This document shows, in pieces, positions 8,103 to 17,047 of a stretch of DNA of 64,000 nt; position 1 is the stretch's first letter; every line of letters starts with the position of its first letter. Both the position numbers and the translations under genes were made by a program. Under the pieces are notes generated by a model. That model searched no databases. It was not told the origin of the DNA and worked only from the letters and a program-made list of their open reading frames with translations. Source of the DNA: Halarcobacter sp. (GTDB lineage: Bacteria; Campylobacterota; Campylobacteria; Campylobacterales; Arcobacteraceae); the NCBI GenBank assembly GCA_030145305.1, contig JAQYVX010000003.1:1-64000 (forward strand), given 5' to 3'.

Positions 8103-10884
8103 AAATTCTTCTTTTTATATTTTTTAAGATTTCTTCTAATTTTTCATAATCGTTAGTCTCAAAACTTCTATGCATTTCCTCTAAAAGTTTTAATTCAATT
8201 TTATTTTCTAAAGAATTATATAGAGTTTCAACTCTTTCTTTTTTTATAAAATTAAAATTTTCTATATCATATAGAAGAGAATTTAATAACTCTTCTAAGT
8301 CATCATTTTTTAGAATACTCTTATTTCCAATTATAAGAGAAGGGACATTTATTTCTATTGATTTAAGAATTATTTCAATTTCATTAATAAGCTTATTGGT
8401 TTTTTCATTTACATCCGTAGAAGTGATATTTTCTTCAATATATGAGCTTAGATTATATACCTCTTGAATTTGTAAATTCCCACTAACTCCCCTTAATTTA
8501 TGGATATAAGAGAGAAATTCATTAGATTTTATTTCTAGTTTTTCTAACTCAATTCTTATATTAGAATATGTTTTTGAGAAGTTTAGCAGTAATTTTAAAA
8601 TCTCTTGTTCTTCTAATCCTAAAAATTCAACAGTTTTTTCAATATTTAAACCTTCTATTAAAACATCTTTTTTTTCTTCTTTTTTATGCTCTTCTTTTTT
8701 AATCATTTTTGTTTTCAAATATTTTGAAAGAACTTTTTCTACTTCTTCCCAGATTATTGGTTTAGCAAGATGATTATTCATACCAACTTCAGAAGTTAGT
8801 TCCTTATCTTTATCCAAAACAGCAGCACTTAATGCAATAATTGGTGTAGTAATATCACGTTTACGAATTCTTTTCGTTGCTTCAAATCCATCCATAATTG
8901 GCATTTGCAAATCCATAAAAATTATATCATACTTAGATTCTTTTGTTTTGTTCAAAGCCTCTAAACCATTTGAAACAATTTCAACATCCAAACCATATTT
9001 TTCTAAATTTTTTAAAGCAACTATTTGATTGATTTCATTATCTTCTACTAATAAAACTTTCCCTTTTGCTTGAAAGAGTAAAGACTTATCTTTCTCCTCT
9101 ACTGCTAAAATGTATTTATTATTAATTCTCTTTTCATCCATACTTAAATGTCCAATATCATCTAAAAATTGAAGTTTAATTGTAAAGGTAACTTTTGTAC
9201 CAAGATCTTTTGTACTTGTAATAAAAATTTCTCCCTCCATTAAAGTGATAATTTGTCTACAAATCATTAACCCTAAGCCTGTTCCTCCATATTTTCTTGT
9301 ATTAGAATTATCTCCTTGTTCAAAAGCAGAAAAAAGTTTTTTTATATTTTCTTTTGAAATACCTATTCCTGTATCTTCAATACAAAATTCCAATTCTATA
9401 TCACTTAAAGCTTTGCTTATTTGTTTTATAGCAACTTTAATTGTTCCATTTTCAGTAAACTTCACAGCATTTCCAACAAGATTATTTAAAATTTGCATAA
9501 TTCTTAAACTATCCCCTTTTAAAACTAAAGGTATATTTTCATCTACTTTAAAAATTAGCTCAACATTTTTTTCATCTAGTTTATATCCAAATAAATTATT
9601 CACATTATCCAAAAGTTCTTGCAGTCTAAATTCATGTTTATCAATATTTAACTTACCAGCTTCCATTTTTGAGTAATCCAAAATATCATTGATAATATTT
9701 AATAAAGCTTTTGAGGAACTTCTAGATTTAAGAAGATATTCATGTTGTTTCTTTGATAACTCAGTATCTAGGATTAAATCTGTTAAACCTATTAAACCAT
9801 TTAAAGGTGTTCTTATCTCATGACTCATATTTGCTAAAAATTTCGATTTACTTCTATTCGCTCTTTCTGCTTCTTCTTTTGCTAATTTTATGTCATTAAT
9901 TAAATTTGAGAATATTCTTGAGAGAATAAAAGAAAATATTGCAGAAATAAAGAATACAATCAAAGCTACAACGAAGTATTCTGCTATTTTTTCTTCTTTT
10001 TGAGCACTCAAATAAGACTCTTTTAGTTTAAATATAAGAAAATACTTATGATTCGTATTTATAGAAAGTTTTTTGGATACAAAATCATTGGATACAAAAA
10101 GCTCTTTTTCTAAAATTGACTTTGATAAAAGACCAAATTCATCTTTTAAGTTATATTTCATATCTTGATAAAAAGACCAGTTTTTTGATTGATTAAAGTG
10201 TCTTAAGATATAACCGCTTGAATCAGATAAAATTATCTCAAATATTTCTGAACTCAAAAGTTCATTTAATTTTTCTTTCATAAAATAATTTATAATTAAA
10301 ATACCACCAAAACTCTCTTCTTTTTTTATTGGAAGTATTATTCTTAGTGTAGATTTATAAGGTGATTCAACTTCTCCATTTTCTTCATTTAAATCAATAT
10401 CTGAATACCAAATTTCTCCAAGTCTTTCATTCTTGGGGCTAGTAAAATAGTCTCTTCGATTTTTATTTTGAAGAGACTCATTCTCTACAAGCTTTGCTTC
10501 AGAAGCGATTTCAGCTCTTTCTGCCCTAATTTGTTCATATCCCATATTATCAATAAATCTTAATTGCATAAGATTAGGATCGGTTTTAACTAAAGCAAGG
10601 AAAAGATCTTTTATTTGATTTTTATTTTCTTGATTATCACTACTTAAATAACTTTCAAATATTTTTGATTCTGAAACTGATTTTAAAATATTTTTATGAG
10701 AATCCAATAAAAGTTCAAAAACATGGTCTCTCTCTTTTGATTTCTCAATTGCATTTTTTAGTGTTCTTTCTTTTGTTTGTTTTGAAAAATAAAAGATGTC
10801 AACTGATATAAAAGATATAATTAATCCAATTGAAAATATAAATAACAAGTTAAATATTTTGATTTTACTTATTTGAGATTTCAT
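8095..10884 (-). CDS. Membrane hybrid histidine kinase with REC and HPt domains
   Basis: A 929-residue protein. There is a TM helix at about 12-32, a periplasmic Cache-like sensor domain to about 300, a second TM at about 303-328 and a linker. HisKA has the H-box [11 protein letters not shown] near residue 350. HATPase has DTGIGI and GTGLGL. REC starts at about residue 610 with [11 protein letters not shown] and the phospho-site [11 protein letters not shown]. The C-terminal HPt-like domain carries [12 protein letters not shown] near residue 765. This is the full BarA-type tripartite phosphorelay layout. It lies directly upstream of, and overlaps, the REC-kinase gene at 8102. The ligand of the Cache domain is unknown. 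Confidence 0.9.
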   Translation of the reverse strand: MKSQISKIKIFNLLFIFSIGLIISFISVDIFYFSKQTKERTLKNAIEKSKERDHVFELLLDSHKNILKSVSESKIFESYLSSDNQENKNQIKDLFLALVKTDPNLMQLRFIDNMGYEQIRAERAEIASEAKLVENESLQNKNRRDYFTSPKNERLGEIWYSDIDLNEENGEVESPYKSTLRIILPIKKEESFGGILIINYFMKEKLNELLSSEIFEIILSDSSGYILRHFNQSKNWSFYQDMKYNLKDEFGLLSKSILEKELFVSNDFVSKKLSINTNHKYFLIFKLKESYLSAQKEEKIAEYFVVALIVFFISAIFSFILSRIFSNLINDIKLAKEEAERANRSKSKFLANMSHEIRTPLNGLIGLTDLILDTELSKKQHEYLLKSRSSSKALLNIINDILDYSKMEAGKLNIDKHEFRLQELLDNVNNLFGYKLDEKNVELIFKVDENIPLVLKGDSLRIMQILNNLVGNAVKFTENGTIKVAIKQISKALSDIELEFCIEDTGIGISKENIKKLFSAFEQGDNSNTRKYGGTGLGLMICRQIITLMEGEIFITSTKDLGTKVTFTIKLQFLDDIGHLSMDEKRINNKYILAVEEKDKSLLFQAKGKVLLVEDNEINQIVALKNLEKYGLDVEIVSNGLEALNKTKESKYDIIFMDLQMPIMDGFEATKRIRKRDITTPIIALSAAVLDKDKELTSEVGMNNHLAKPIIWEEVEKVLSKYLKTKMIKKEEHKKEEKKDVLIEGLNIEKTVEFLGLEEQEILKLLLNFSKTYSNIRIELEKLEIKSNEFLSYIHKLRGVSGNLQIQEVYNLSSYIEENITSTDVNEKTNKLINEIEIILKSIEINVPSLIIGNKSILKNDDLEELLNSLLYDIENFNFIKKERVETLYNSLENKIELKLLEEMHRSFETNDYEKLEEILKNIKRRIYE

Positions 10885-10911
10885 TTTTATTTTCCTTGTT
10901 TTTGCTTTTTA

Positions 10912-11655
10912 TTATAAAGATATACTGTAAATAATCTCTGTTTTTAATTTCTGTTTTCTAATTTCTTCAATAGATAAATTATTTATATCCATATTCATAA
11001 GTTCATCTATATTTTGAATATTATTTTTTGCAATTAGATTTAATATAACACCTCGATATGCTTTTGCCCAATGGCTAACTACCTTACCATCTTTGATAAA
11101 CTTCATAGTTAGATATGGCTGATTTAATTTATAAAACTTTTCATAAAAACCTGCTCTTAAATCAATAACTTCTTCGTCTTTTAAATATTCATCTAAAGAA
11201 TTAGAAAATTTTTCTTTGTAAAAATTTTCTAAAGCTAAACTTCCTATTTTTTCACCCTGTTTCAATTTATAATCAGGTAAGCCAAAGTCTCCTGCTAAAA
11301 CTGGTCCAAAAAGATTTGAAAAAATCATTACATTTTTATCAATATAAGTTTTTTCATTTATTGAAAGTTCTTCATATTTTAAATAATCGAAAGCAACTCC
11401 ATCATAACGTTCAATTACTTTTTTTATTTCTTTTTCTAATAAATTACCTTTATAATAATCTATAAGATCTTGCTTCTTTGTTCCAAAGAGTTTTGATAGT
11501 TCTTCATTTGTAGCACTATTTAGAAAGTCTTGATATTTATTAATTACTTCTAATCTTTTATCATAAAGCTTGGGGAAAATAAAGCTATCTTCACTTATCT
11601 TTTTGTTATCTCCACCTTTAAATTTTGCTTCACTTGGAGAGAAAAGTATTTTCAT
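10912..11655 (-). CDS. yaaA: Peroxide stress protein YaaA (UPF0246/DUF328)
   Basis: A 247-residue protein of family length. It starts with MKILFSPSEAKF and contains FDYLKYEELS, IFSNLFGPVLAGDFGLPDYK and IDLRAGFYEKFY, all hallmarks of YaaA. In E. coli YaaA limits intracellular free iron and protects DNA from hydroperoxide damage. An AAGGATTAAG stretch lies before the ATG on the minus strand. It ends 27 nt upstream of the hybrid kinase start, which may be co-transcribed. Confidence 0.92.
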   Translation of the reverse strand: MKILFSPSEAKFKGGDNKKISEDSFIFPKLYDKRLEVINKYQDFLNSATNEELSKLFGTKKQDLIDYYKGNLLEKEIKKVIERYDGVAFDYLKYEELSINEKTYIDKNVMIFSNLFGPVLAGDFGLPDYKLKQGEKIGSLALENFYKEKFSNSLDEYLKDEEVIDLRAGFYEKFYKLNQPYLTMKFIKDGKVVSHWAKAYRGVILNLIAKNNIQNIDELMNMDINNLSIEEIRKQKLKTEIIYSISL

Positions 11656-11729
11656 CTTAATCCTTTAATAAAATATTTATTTTATTCTATCACATTCTTA
11701 AAAGAAGAGTCTTAGAGTATTATTTTAAA

Positions 11730-12143
11730 TTATGTCATAAATTCTCCACTATAATATAACCACTGATTATCTACTTTTAAAAATTTACTCTTTTCTATAA
11801 AAGTAACATCAATTCCACCTTGAAATATTGTAGCTTTAAAAGTAACATAGGCTTCATCTTCACCATCAATAAAATCAAATATTTCAAGTTTTCTAAAATC
11901 ACTTTGCTTAGAAAAGTTATGAATATCTTCTTGCCAAGCTTTTGTATCTTGGGTAAAATCTGAGTTGTCGCGATGTGTTGTATCGATTATATATAAAGAA
12001 TCATTTGAAGCAAAAGCACTATATCTTGATTTCATTAGTTCTAATGCACTTTTAGGATTTTCTCCATAATGGAATATTCGACAACAATGTTTATATTTTT
12101 TTTGACTACCACAGGGGCAAAATGAGTTTCCTGAAATTTTCAT
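11730..12143 (-). CDS. YchJ-like SEC-C motif protein
   Basis: A 137-residue protein if started at the ATG at 12143. That start has AGAGG seven bases upstream, whereas an in-frame upstream ATG at 12182 has no such site. The N-terminal SEC-C zinc motif is CPCGSQKKYKHCC. A compact domain containing ALELMKSRYSAFA follows, as in the UPF0225/YchJ family (NTF2-like fold). The family's molecular function is not established. It appears monocistronic between yaaA and the ComEA-like gene. Confidence 0.85.
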   Translation of the reverse strand: MKISGNSFCPCGSQKKYKHCCRIFHYGENPKSALELMKSRYSAFASNDSLYIIDTTHRDNSDFTQDTKAWQEDIHNFSKQSDFRKLEIFDFIDGEDEAYVTFKATIFQGGIDVTFIEKSKFLKVDNQWLYYSGEFMT

Positions 12144-12196
12144 AATTAAACCTCTTTTTGGGATTTTATTATATTTTAACAAAAAAATTGGGAAAA

Positions 12197-12222
12197 ATGC
12201 CTAGAAAAGATTATCTAGGCAT
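12197..12222 (-). terminator. Rho-independent terminator of the ComEA-like gene
   Basis: A 9-bp perfect stem (ATGCCTAGA with TCTAGGCAT) with an eight-base loop is followed on the minus strand by a run of T residues (plus-strand A run at 12193-12197). It lies directly after the ComEA-like stop codon. Confidence 0.75.
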
Positions 12223-12228
12223 AAGAAG

Positions 12229-12513
12229 TTATTCTTTTGTCTTTTTCTTTTTTTGAGTATTTTTCATTTGATTTATCTTAACTTTTTTTTCTTTTTTTAT
12301 ATTAGAAATAAGTGCAGGACCAAAGCCTTTTATGGTACTTAATTCCTCAACATTTTTTATCTTATTCTTTTGTCTATACTCAATGATTTGTAAGGCTTTG
12401 ACTTCTCCAATACCCTTAATCTCCATTAGCTCTTTTTTTGATGCAGTATTTAAATTCATTGCAGCAAACATAAATGTAACGCTTAAAAGCATTAATACAA
12501 AAACTTTTTTCAT
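12229..12513 (-). CDS. ComEA-like helix-hairpin-helix protein
   Basis: A 94-residue protein with an N-terminal signal peptide or anchor (MKKVFVLMLLSVTFMFAA). A ComEA-type double HhH domain follows: LNTASKKELMEIKGIGEVKA, then VEELSTIKGFGPALI. The tail is very lysine-rich. ComEA proteins bind double-stranded DNA outside the inner membrane during natural transformation, so a DNA-uptake role is plausible. AAGGAG precedes the ATG. No other competence gene is adjacent. Confidence 0.88.
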   Translation of the reverse strand: MKKVFVLMLLSVTFMFAAMNLNTASKKELMEIKGIGEVKALQIIEYRQKNKIKNVEELSTIKGFGPALISNIKKEKKVKINQMKNTQKKKKTKE

Positions 12514-12703
12514 AAATAAATCTCCTTTTTAAATAATGTAGTAAATTATAACTAAATAATATTAACTTTTATTATGTTTTCTTGACTTTTTTATATTTTT
12601 ATATTTTGTTAAATACGATTGAAAATAAATATTTAGTAAATAAATTATTAATATCTAATGACAATTGTAATAAAATCTAATAAAATTATATAAAAGGTTA
12701 AAT

Positions 12704-13108
12704 ATGGAAAGTGGAAACGTCCCTTTAGAATTAGTATCAAGTTTTTTATCAATTGTTATTTTAATAGGTCTAGTATTTAGATATTATCAATATAAGAAAA
12801 AACTTACTGTTTTAAAAGGTTTAAGTGACTTAAAAGAGCAAAAAAAACTAACTCAAGAAGATAAAGAATTCATTAAATCAAATTATGAAGATTATCAATA
12901 CTCTTTTAAAATAGAAGAATCAAGAATTAAGCTAGCGTATCCAGTTTTCATACTTATTGCAGGGCTTCTTACTGCTTTTTTCTCTTTTAAAGAAGCATTG
13001 ATTCATCTTAATGTAGTTGTTGTTGCATATATTTATTTACAGATAAATAAAATACATACAAGAAATTTCCTTGCTTTATTAAAAGAGCTTAATAAAGATT
13101 TAGACTAA
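12704..13108 (+). CDS. Unknown four-helix-like membrane protein
   Basis: A 134-residue protein not recognised as a named family. A hydrophobic segment lies at about residues 8-25, followed by a basic and acidic cytoplasmic stretch (about 28-80). Two close hydrophobic segments lie at about 84-100 and 104-119. An AAGGTTAAAT sequence precedes the ATG. It is 18 nt upstream of the next unknown gene, so the two probably form an operon. Confidence 0.7.
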   Translation: MESGNVPLELVSSFLSIVILIGLVFRYYQYKKKLTVLKGLSDLKEQKKLTQEDKEFIKSNYEDYQYSFKIEESRIKLAYPVFILIAGLLTAFFSFKEALIHLNVVVVAYIYLQINKIHTRNFLALLKELNKDLD

Positions 13109-13126
13109 TTAAATAGAAGGACAAAA

Positions 13127-13672
13127 GTGTTTAACATATTTAAAAAAAAAGAAAAACTAAATACTAAAGATATTAAGAATTCCAAAGAAAATATTGAAAA
13201 TAAAATCAATGTACAATCAGAAGAAAAAAGTTTTCTTGCACAAAAAGAAGTTTTTATTAGTAAACCTATAAGAAATAGAGAAGAAGAGTATATCACAACC
13301 CAATGTATTGAGATGGGCATGGATATAAAAAATTGTGTAGAAACTTCAGCTAAAGCTTTTTTCCAAAGTAGAAATAAAGAAAAAGCAATTGCTTATAATC
13401 ATTTATATCACTATTTACTTTCTTTAGAAAAATATCATAAAGATTCTTTAAAAAATATGGATTATCTTGAATTTAAAGAAAAAGAAGAACAAATTTATAC
13501 AAGATTGAAAACAGGTTTTTCTCAATTTTTATCTAAAGGATCTCCTTTAGATGAAAAAATGAGAAGGAATACAGATTTAGTATTTTCTGATATAAAAAAA
13601 CTTCCTTCAAAAGGACATAGATATTGGTACTATAAAATATATATTTGGCAAGAAGCAAAAAATATAGATTAA
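13127..13672 (+). CDS. Unknown soluble protein, GTG start
   Basis: A 181-residue protein with no recognised domain. It starts at GTG 13127, supported by AGAAGG six bases upstream. The first 50 residues are lysine/glutamate-rich and probably disordered. The rest is helical, including CVETSAKAFFQSRNKEKAI and a central YNHLYHYLLSLEKYHKD segment. No signal peptide is seen. It is preceded 18 nt upstream by a membrane protein gene, which may be its partner (inference from context only). Confidence 0.7.
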   Translation: MFNIFKKKEKLNTKDIKNSKENIENKINVQSEEKSFLAQKEVFISKPIRNREEEYITTQCIEMGMDIKNCVETSAKAFFQSRNKEKAIAYNHLYHYLLSLEKYHKDSLKNMDYLEFKEKEEQIYTRLKTGFSQFLSKGSPLDEKMRRNTDLVFSDIKKLPSKGHRYWYYKIYIWQEAKNID

Positions 13673-13682
13673 AACTTTAATA

Positions 13683-14468
13683 CTACATTGTGCCACTAAG
13701 AGCTTTTACCAAGCCATCTTCTAAAAATCTTTGGGCTTGTTTAAATTCTAATCCCGGAGCATAAGCAGAACTTACTATTCGAGTTCTATACTTTTTCCAC
13801 TGCACACCATTTAAATTAGAAGTTTGGGTGCTTACAGAACTTGAAGTAGCATCGTTAACTTGTTTATCAGTTTGGCTTATAAGCTCTCCTTGAATAGGTC
13901 TTTGTCTAATTTCAACATCAGTCACTAGTGCATAGTGAATATCTTTAACTCTAGCAGCCTCTACAGCTAAACCCACTGCAACACCAATTAAACCAGCTTT
14001 TCCAGCTTGACTACCGCCTCCACCTGTTAAAATGGTTGCTCCTGCTGCCACTGCCCCAACACCAAAACCTGCTCCTAAATAATTTCTTTGTTCATTTTCA
14101 TCTATTTCTCCAACTTTTAACAAGTTAGCTTGAATCATAAAATTAGCTTTGGAAGGATCTTGTGTAACTTTGAATCCTTTCTTTTCTAGCTCAGCTTCTA
14201 ATTTTTCTGCGATATTCAAATTTTCATCAGATGTGCTTCTAATTTTGAAATAAATAATTTGCTCTTTAGCTGCCACTGGTTCTAAAAATATACTTTCACT
14301 CATTTTAGTTTGGGCATGAACATCTTTTTTGTTTATTTCTATTTTCTCTCCGGTTACACTTGTTCCTACTTTTGTAAAAGAAGGAGTTGCACAGCCTGTT
14401 AAGAATACTAAAGTTCCAAAGGAAACTACTCCTATAAGAGTCTTTTGAATAAAAAATTTTGTTTGCAT
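13683..14468 (-). CDS. TraT-like outer-membrane lipoprotein
   Basis: A 261-residue protein with a signal peptide ending in a lipobox, FLTGC, with the lipidated Cys at about residue 26. The mature part contains QTKMSESIFLEPVA, FKIRSTSDENLNIAEKLE and two glycine-rich hydrophobic stretches (about 130-170). These are features of the TraT complement-resistance/surface-exclusion family (Pfam TraT). Plasmid TraT blocks conjugation and complement; chromosomal homologues are of uncertain role. No transfer genes surround it, so a chromosomal surface lipoprotein is more likely than a plasmid remnant. Confidence 0.85.
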   Translation of the reverse strand: MQTKFFIQKTLIGVVSFGTLVFLTGCATPSFTKVGTSVTGEKIEINKKDVHAQTKMSESIFLEPVAAKEQIIYFKIRSTSDENLNIAEKLEAELEKKGFKVTQDPSKANFMIQANLLKVGEIDENEQRNYLGAGFGVGAVAAGATILTGGGGSQAGKAGLIGVAVGLAVEAARVKDIHYALVTDVEIRQRPIQGELISQTDKQVNDATSSSVSTQTSNLNGVQWKKYRTRIVSSAYAPGLEFKQAQRFLEDGLVKALSGTM

Positions 14469-14549
14469 AAAATCACCTTTTTCATCACATATTTAATATT
14501 ATATTAAAATAAAGTTGAGTTCTTACTATTAGTTTATCATTAGATTAAA

Positions 14550-15200
14550 TTACCAAAGAATCGGTTCTTTTCCAATAGTTTTTAAAATATTATTAGTTTT
14601 AGAAAAATGTTTACATCCAAAAAATCCTCGATAAGAAGATAAAGGACTTGGGTGTGGAGCTGTTAAAATATGATGTTTTGATTCATCAATAATTTTTGAT
14701 TTCAAGATAGCAGGGGCACCCCAAAGAATAAAAATAATATCTTCACAATTTTGTGAAATATACTTAATAATATTGTCTGTAAATATTTCCCAGCCTAATT
14801 TATGATGTGATTTAGGTTTAGCCTCTTCAACTGTTAAAATTGCATTTATAAGTAAAACTCCATTCTCTGCCCAAGATGTTAAATCGCCATCTAAACAAAT
14901 AGATTCTTTCCCTAAATCACTTTTTATCTCTTTTAAAATATTTTGCATAGAAGGAGGATTTTTAATATCTTTTGGTGTTGAAAAAGAAAACCCTTGTGCT
15001 TGTCCAAATCCATGATACGGATCTTGACCTAAAATTACTACTTTTAAATTTTCTAAGGGTGTTTTAGTAAAAGCATTAAATATTTTATCTTGTGGAGGGA
15101 AAACTACTGTTGTTTCATATCTTTTATCAAGTTCTTTTTCTAATTTTTTATAATAATTTTTTTGTTTTTCTTCATTTATAACTTCTTCCCAAGTTTTCAT
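14550..15200 (-). CDS. ung: Uracil-DNA glycosylase
   Basis: A 216-residue family 1 UDG. The water-activating loop GQDPYHG has catalytic D60. PPSMQNILKEI lies near residue 83, LLINAILTV near 117, and the minor-groove leucine loop HPSPLSSYRGFFGC has H183. It removes uracil from DNA to start base-excision repair. Length and all motifs are intact. It is divergent from gph with a 217-bp gap. Confidence 0.97.
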   Translation of the reverse strand: MKTWEEVINEEKQKNYYKKLEKELDKRYETTVVFPPQDKIFNAFTKTPLENLKVVILGQDPYHGFGQAQGFSFSTPKDIKNPPSMQNILKEIKSDLGKESICLDGDLTSWAENGVLLINAILTVEEAKPKSHHKLGWEIFTDNIIKYISQNCEDIIFILWGAPAILKSKIIDESKHHILTAPHPSPLSSYRGFFGCKHFSKTNNILKTIGKEPILW

Positions 15201-15327
15201 ATTTTTGCCTTCATTTTTTTATATTCTGAAAAGACATTATTGCAAACTTTTACTAAATAGAAAAGCAAGAATAAAAATACAATCCTAAATTAAAAACTCT
15301 TTTTCAAATATTTTTTATAAGTTTTTT

Positions 15328-15408
15328 ATGATAACATCCATTTTGACTTTTATTGTTGTTTTAATTTTATTTATATTTTCAAAACAAGTAATAAAACAAG
15401 TTCACTAG
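15328..15408 (+). CDS. Possible 26-residue membrane peptide upstream of gph
   Basis: A short ORF from ATG 15328 to TAG 15408 would encode one hydrophobic helix (ILTFIVVLILFIF) followed by a basic tail, the classic shape of a small single-pass membrane protein. No clear Shine-Dalgarno precedes it. The stop is 9 nt before the gph ATG, so it could also act as a leader. Chance occurrence in AT-rich DNA is the main alternative. Confidence 0.25.
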   Translation: MITSILTFIVVLILFIFSKQVIKQVH

Positions 15409-15417
15409 GAATAAATT

Positions 15418-16080
15418 ATGAAAAAAAATACAAATGATAAAGCAATTATATTTGATTTAGATGGAACACTTATTAACTCACTAGAAGATATAGCACTTTG
15501 TGCAAATATAGTTTTAAAAGAGTTTAATCTTCCAAGCCATGAAATTGATGCATATAGAAATTTTCTTGGAGGAGGAGCTTTATTTTTAATAAAAAATTGT
15601 ATGCCAAAAAACTCTTCTGATGAAATGATTGAAAAAGTACTTGAGAGATTTAAAATTGTTTATGATAATGAGCAACATATGAATACTAAACCCTATGAAG
15701 GTATTTATGAACTATTAAAAGAGTTAAAAGAAAAAGGAATAAAAGTTGGGGTTTTATCTAATAAGCCTCATTATTTTACTTGTAAATACGTAGAAGAGTT
15801 CTTTTCTTCATTAAAATTGGATGAAGTTCATGGTCAAAAAGAAGAAGTACCTAAAAAACCCCACCCAATAGGTGCAAGTAAAATTGCAAATAGTTTTGGT
15901 ATTGCATGTGAGAATATCTTTTTTGTAGGAGATAGTGATGTGGATATGAATACAGCTAAAAATGCAAAAATGATAGCTGTTGGAGTAGAATGGGGATTTA
16001 GAGGTCCTGATGAATTAGTTGAACATGGAGCAAAACATATAGTAAAAACGCCCCAAGATATTTTAAATTTATTTAAATAA
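15418..16080 (+). CDS. gph: Phosphoglycolate phosphatase (HAD superfamily)
   Basis: A 220-residue HAD hydrolase. Motif I FDLDGTLINS is at about residues 18-27, motif II is VGVLSNKP, the lysine region is KKPHP and motif III is FVGDSDVDMNTAKNA. A helical cap lies between motifs I and II. This fits Gph, which removes 2-phosphoglycolate, though other small phosphosugar substrates are possible. AGGA precedes the ATG. It is followed by a bidirectional terminator shared with the convergent DUF4405 gene. Confidence 0.88.
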   Translation: MKKNTNDKAIIFDLDGTLINSLEDIALCANIVLKEFNLPSHEIDAYRNFLGGGALFLIKNCMPKNSSDEMIEKVLERFKIVYDNEQHMNTKPYEGIYELLKELKEKGIKVGVLSNKPHYFTCKYVEEFFSSLKLDEVHGQKEEVPKKPHPIGASKIANSFGIACENIFFVGDSDVDMNTAKNAKMIAVGVEWGFRGPDELVEHGAKHIVKTPQDILNLFK

Positions 16081-16104
16081 AAGTAAGCCAAAAAGCTTAC
16101 TTTT
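16079..16104 (+). terminator. Terminator between gph and the DUF4405 gene
   Basis: A perfect 10-bp stem (16079-16088 with 16095-16104) with a six-base loop is followed by TTTT and A/T-rich sequence on the plus strand. It overlaps the gph stop codon and the 3' end of the convergent gene, so it probably serves both directions. Confidence 0.8.
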
Positions 16105-16912
16105 ATTTTTTATATCCTAATTTTTCAATAACATCCATTGGACTCATGTCATATTTTTCAACTACTTTTTTAAATTTATCGTTCTCATTTGCCTCAATAC
16201 CAAGGGCTTTTAGTTTTAAAATAAATTCATCAGTTGATAAGTTTAAAGTTTGTGCAACTTCAAAAATTGTTTTTTTACCCATACCTGTTAATGAAATAGT
16301 AACTTTTCCATCTTTTTCAAAATTCTTCTTTAGAAGATTAAAAATAAATTGTGGGCTTACAGAGTTTTCATTTCCTATATAACTTAAACTTTGTGTTCTC
16401 TCAAATTTTATATTATTTGAATTTAATATTTCTTCACTTTTTTCTAAATCATAATCTAGTTTCTTAGTAAACATTTTAAAAGATGATAATTCAGCATGAG
16501 AATAAGGTGCAGTCCCGTACTCTTTTTCCCAAGAGTGTTTAATTCCATCTCCAAAATCTAAGAATGTAGTAAAAGGAGGAACAGCGAAGATTGTTCCAAA
16601 AATAAAAATCAATGTTAAAACAAGAGCTACAATCATATCTTTAGTAAATACAATCATCTCTTTTGCTTTATTCTTCATATAACTAGTAATTGGTTTCCAA
16701 TTATAAAAAACATGTAAAATTGTCATAACAACAAATAAAACCATAAAGGTAATATGTATTTGAGCATAATCCTCTTTTCCAAGTCCTAATAACTTCCAAT
16801 TTGCCCAATTTGCAACTCTTCCTGGAGGTGCTATAAATAACATTATTCCCGTATAAGTCATTACTATAATCGAGCATAACATTGTTAAAGATGTGATTTT
16901 TTTAAGATTCAT
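16103..16912 (-). CDS. DUF4405 domain membrane protein (cytochrome b561-like fold)
   Basis: A 269-residue protein with three or four membrane helices in the first 115 residues. Histidines suited to heme ligation occur in QIHITFMVLF and TILHVFYNW. A soluble C-terminal part (about 130-269) contains two helical motifs, KKTIFEVAQTLNLSTDEFI and KYDMSPMDVIEKLGY. The N-terminal half matches DUF4405, thought to be related to heme-binding cytochrome b proteins. The role of the C-terminal domain is unknown. It appears monocistronic. Confidence 0.75.
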   Translation of the reverse strand: MNLKKITSLTMLCSIIVMTYTGIMLFIAPPGRVANWANWKLLGLGKEDYAQIHITFMVLFVVMTILHVFYNWKPITSYMKNKAKEMIVFTKDMIVALVLTLIFIFGTIFAVPPFTTFLDFGDGIKHSWEKEYGTAPYSHAELSSFKMFTKKLDYDLEKSEEILNSNNIKFERTQSLSYIGNENSVSPQFIFNLLKKNFEKDGKVTISLTGMGKKTIFEVAQTLNLSTDEFILKLKALGIEANENDKFKKVVEKYDMSPMDVIEKLGYKK

Positions 16913-17047
16913 CTAAAATCCTTTTTCTTCATTATTTTTTGTATTAAAATTATATACCTTTGATTTTAACAGCTTATTAATGATGTGGTTTTTAATCTAT
17001 TTTCAAATAATTGAGTTTGTTTCTATCTAAAATTTATATTTTAGTAT

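Noticed and set aside
9245-9676. Plus-strand ORF of 143 residues inside the hybrid kinase
   Set aside because: It is the complement of conserved HATPase coding sequence and has no ribosome-binding site or family.
11940-11965. Possible regulator site at a GTTGTCGCGATG stretch
   Set aside because: It lies within the YchJ-like coding sequence and encodes normal residues; a chance G/C-rich patch.
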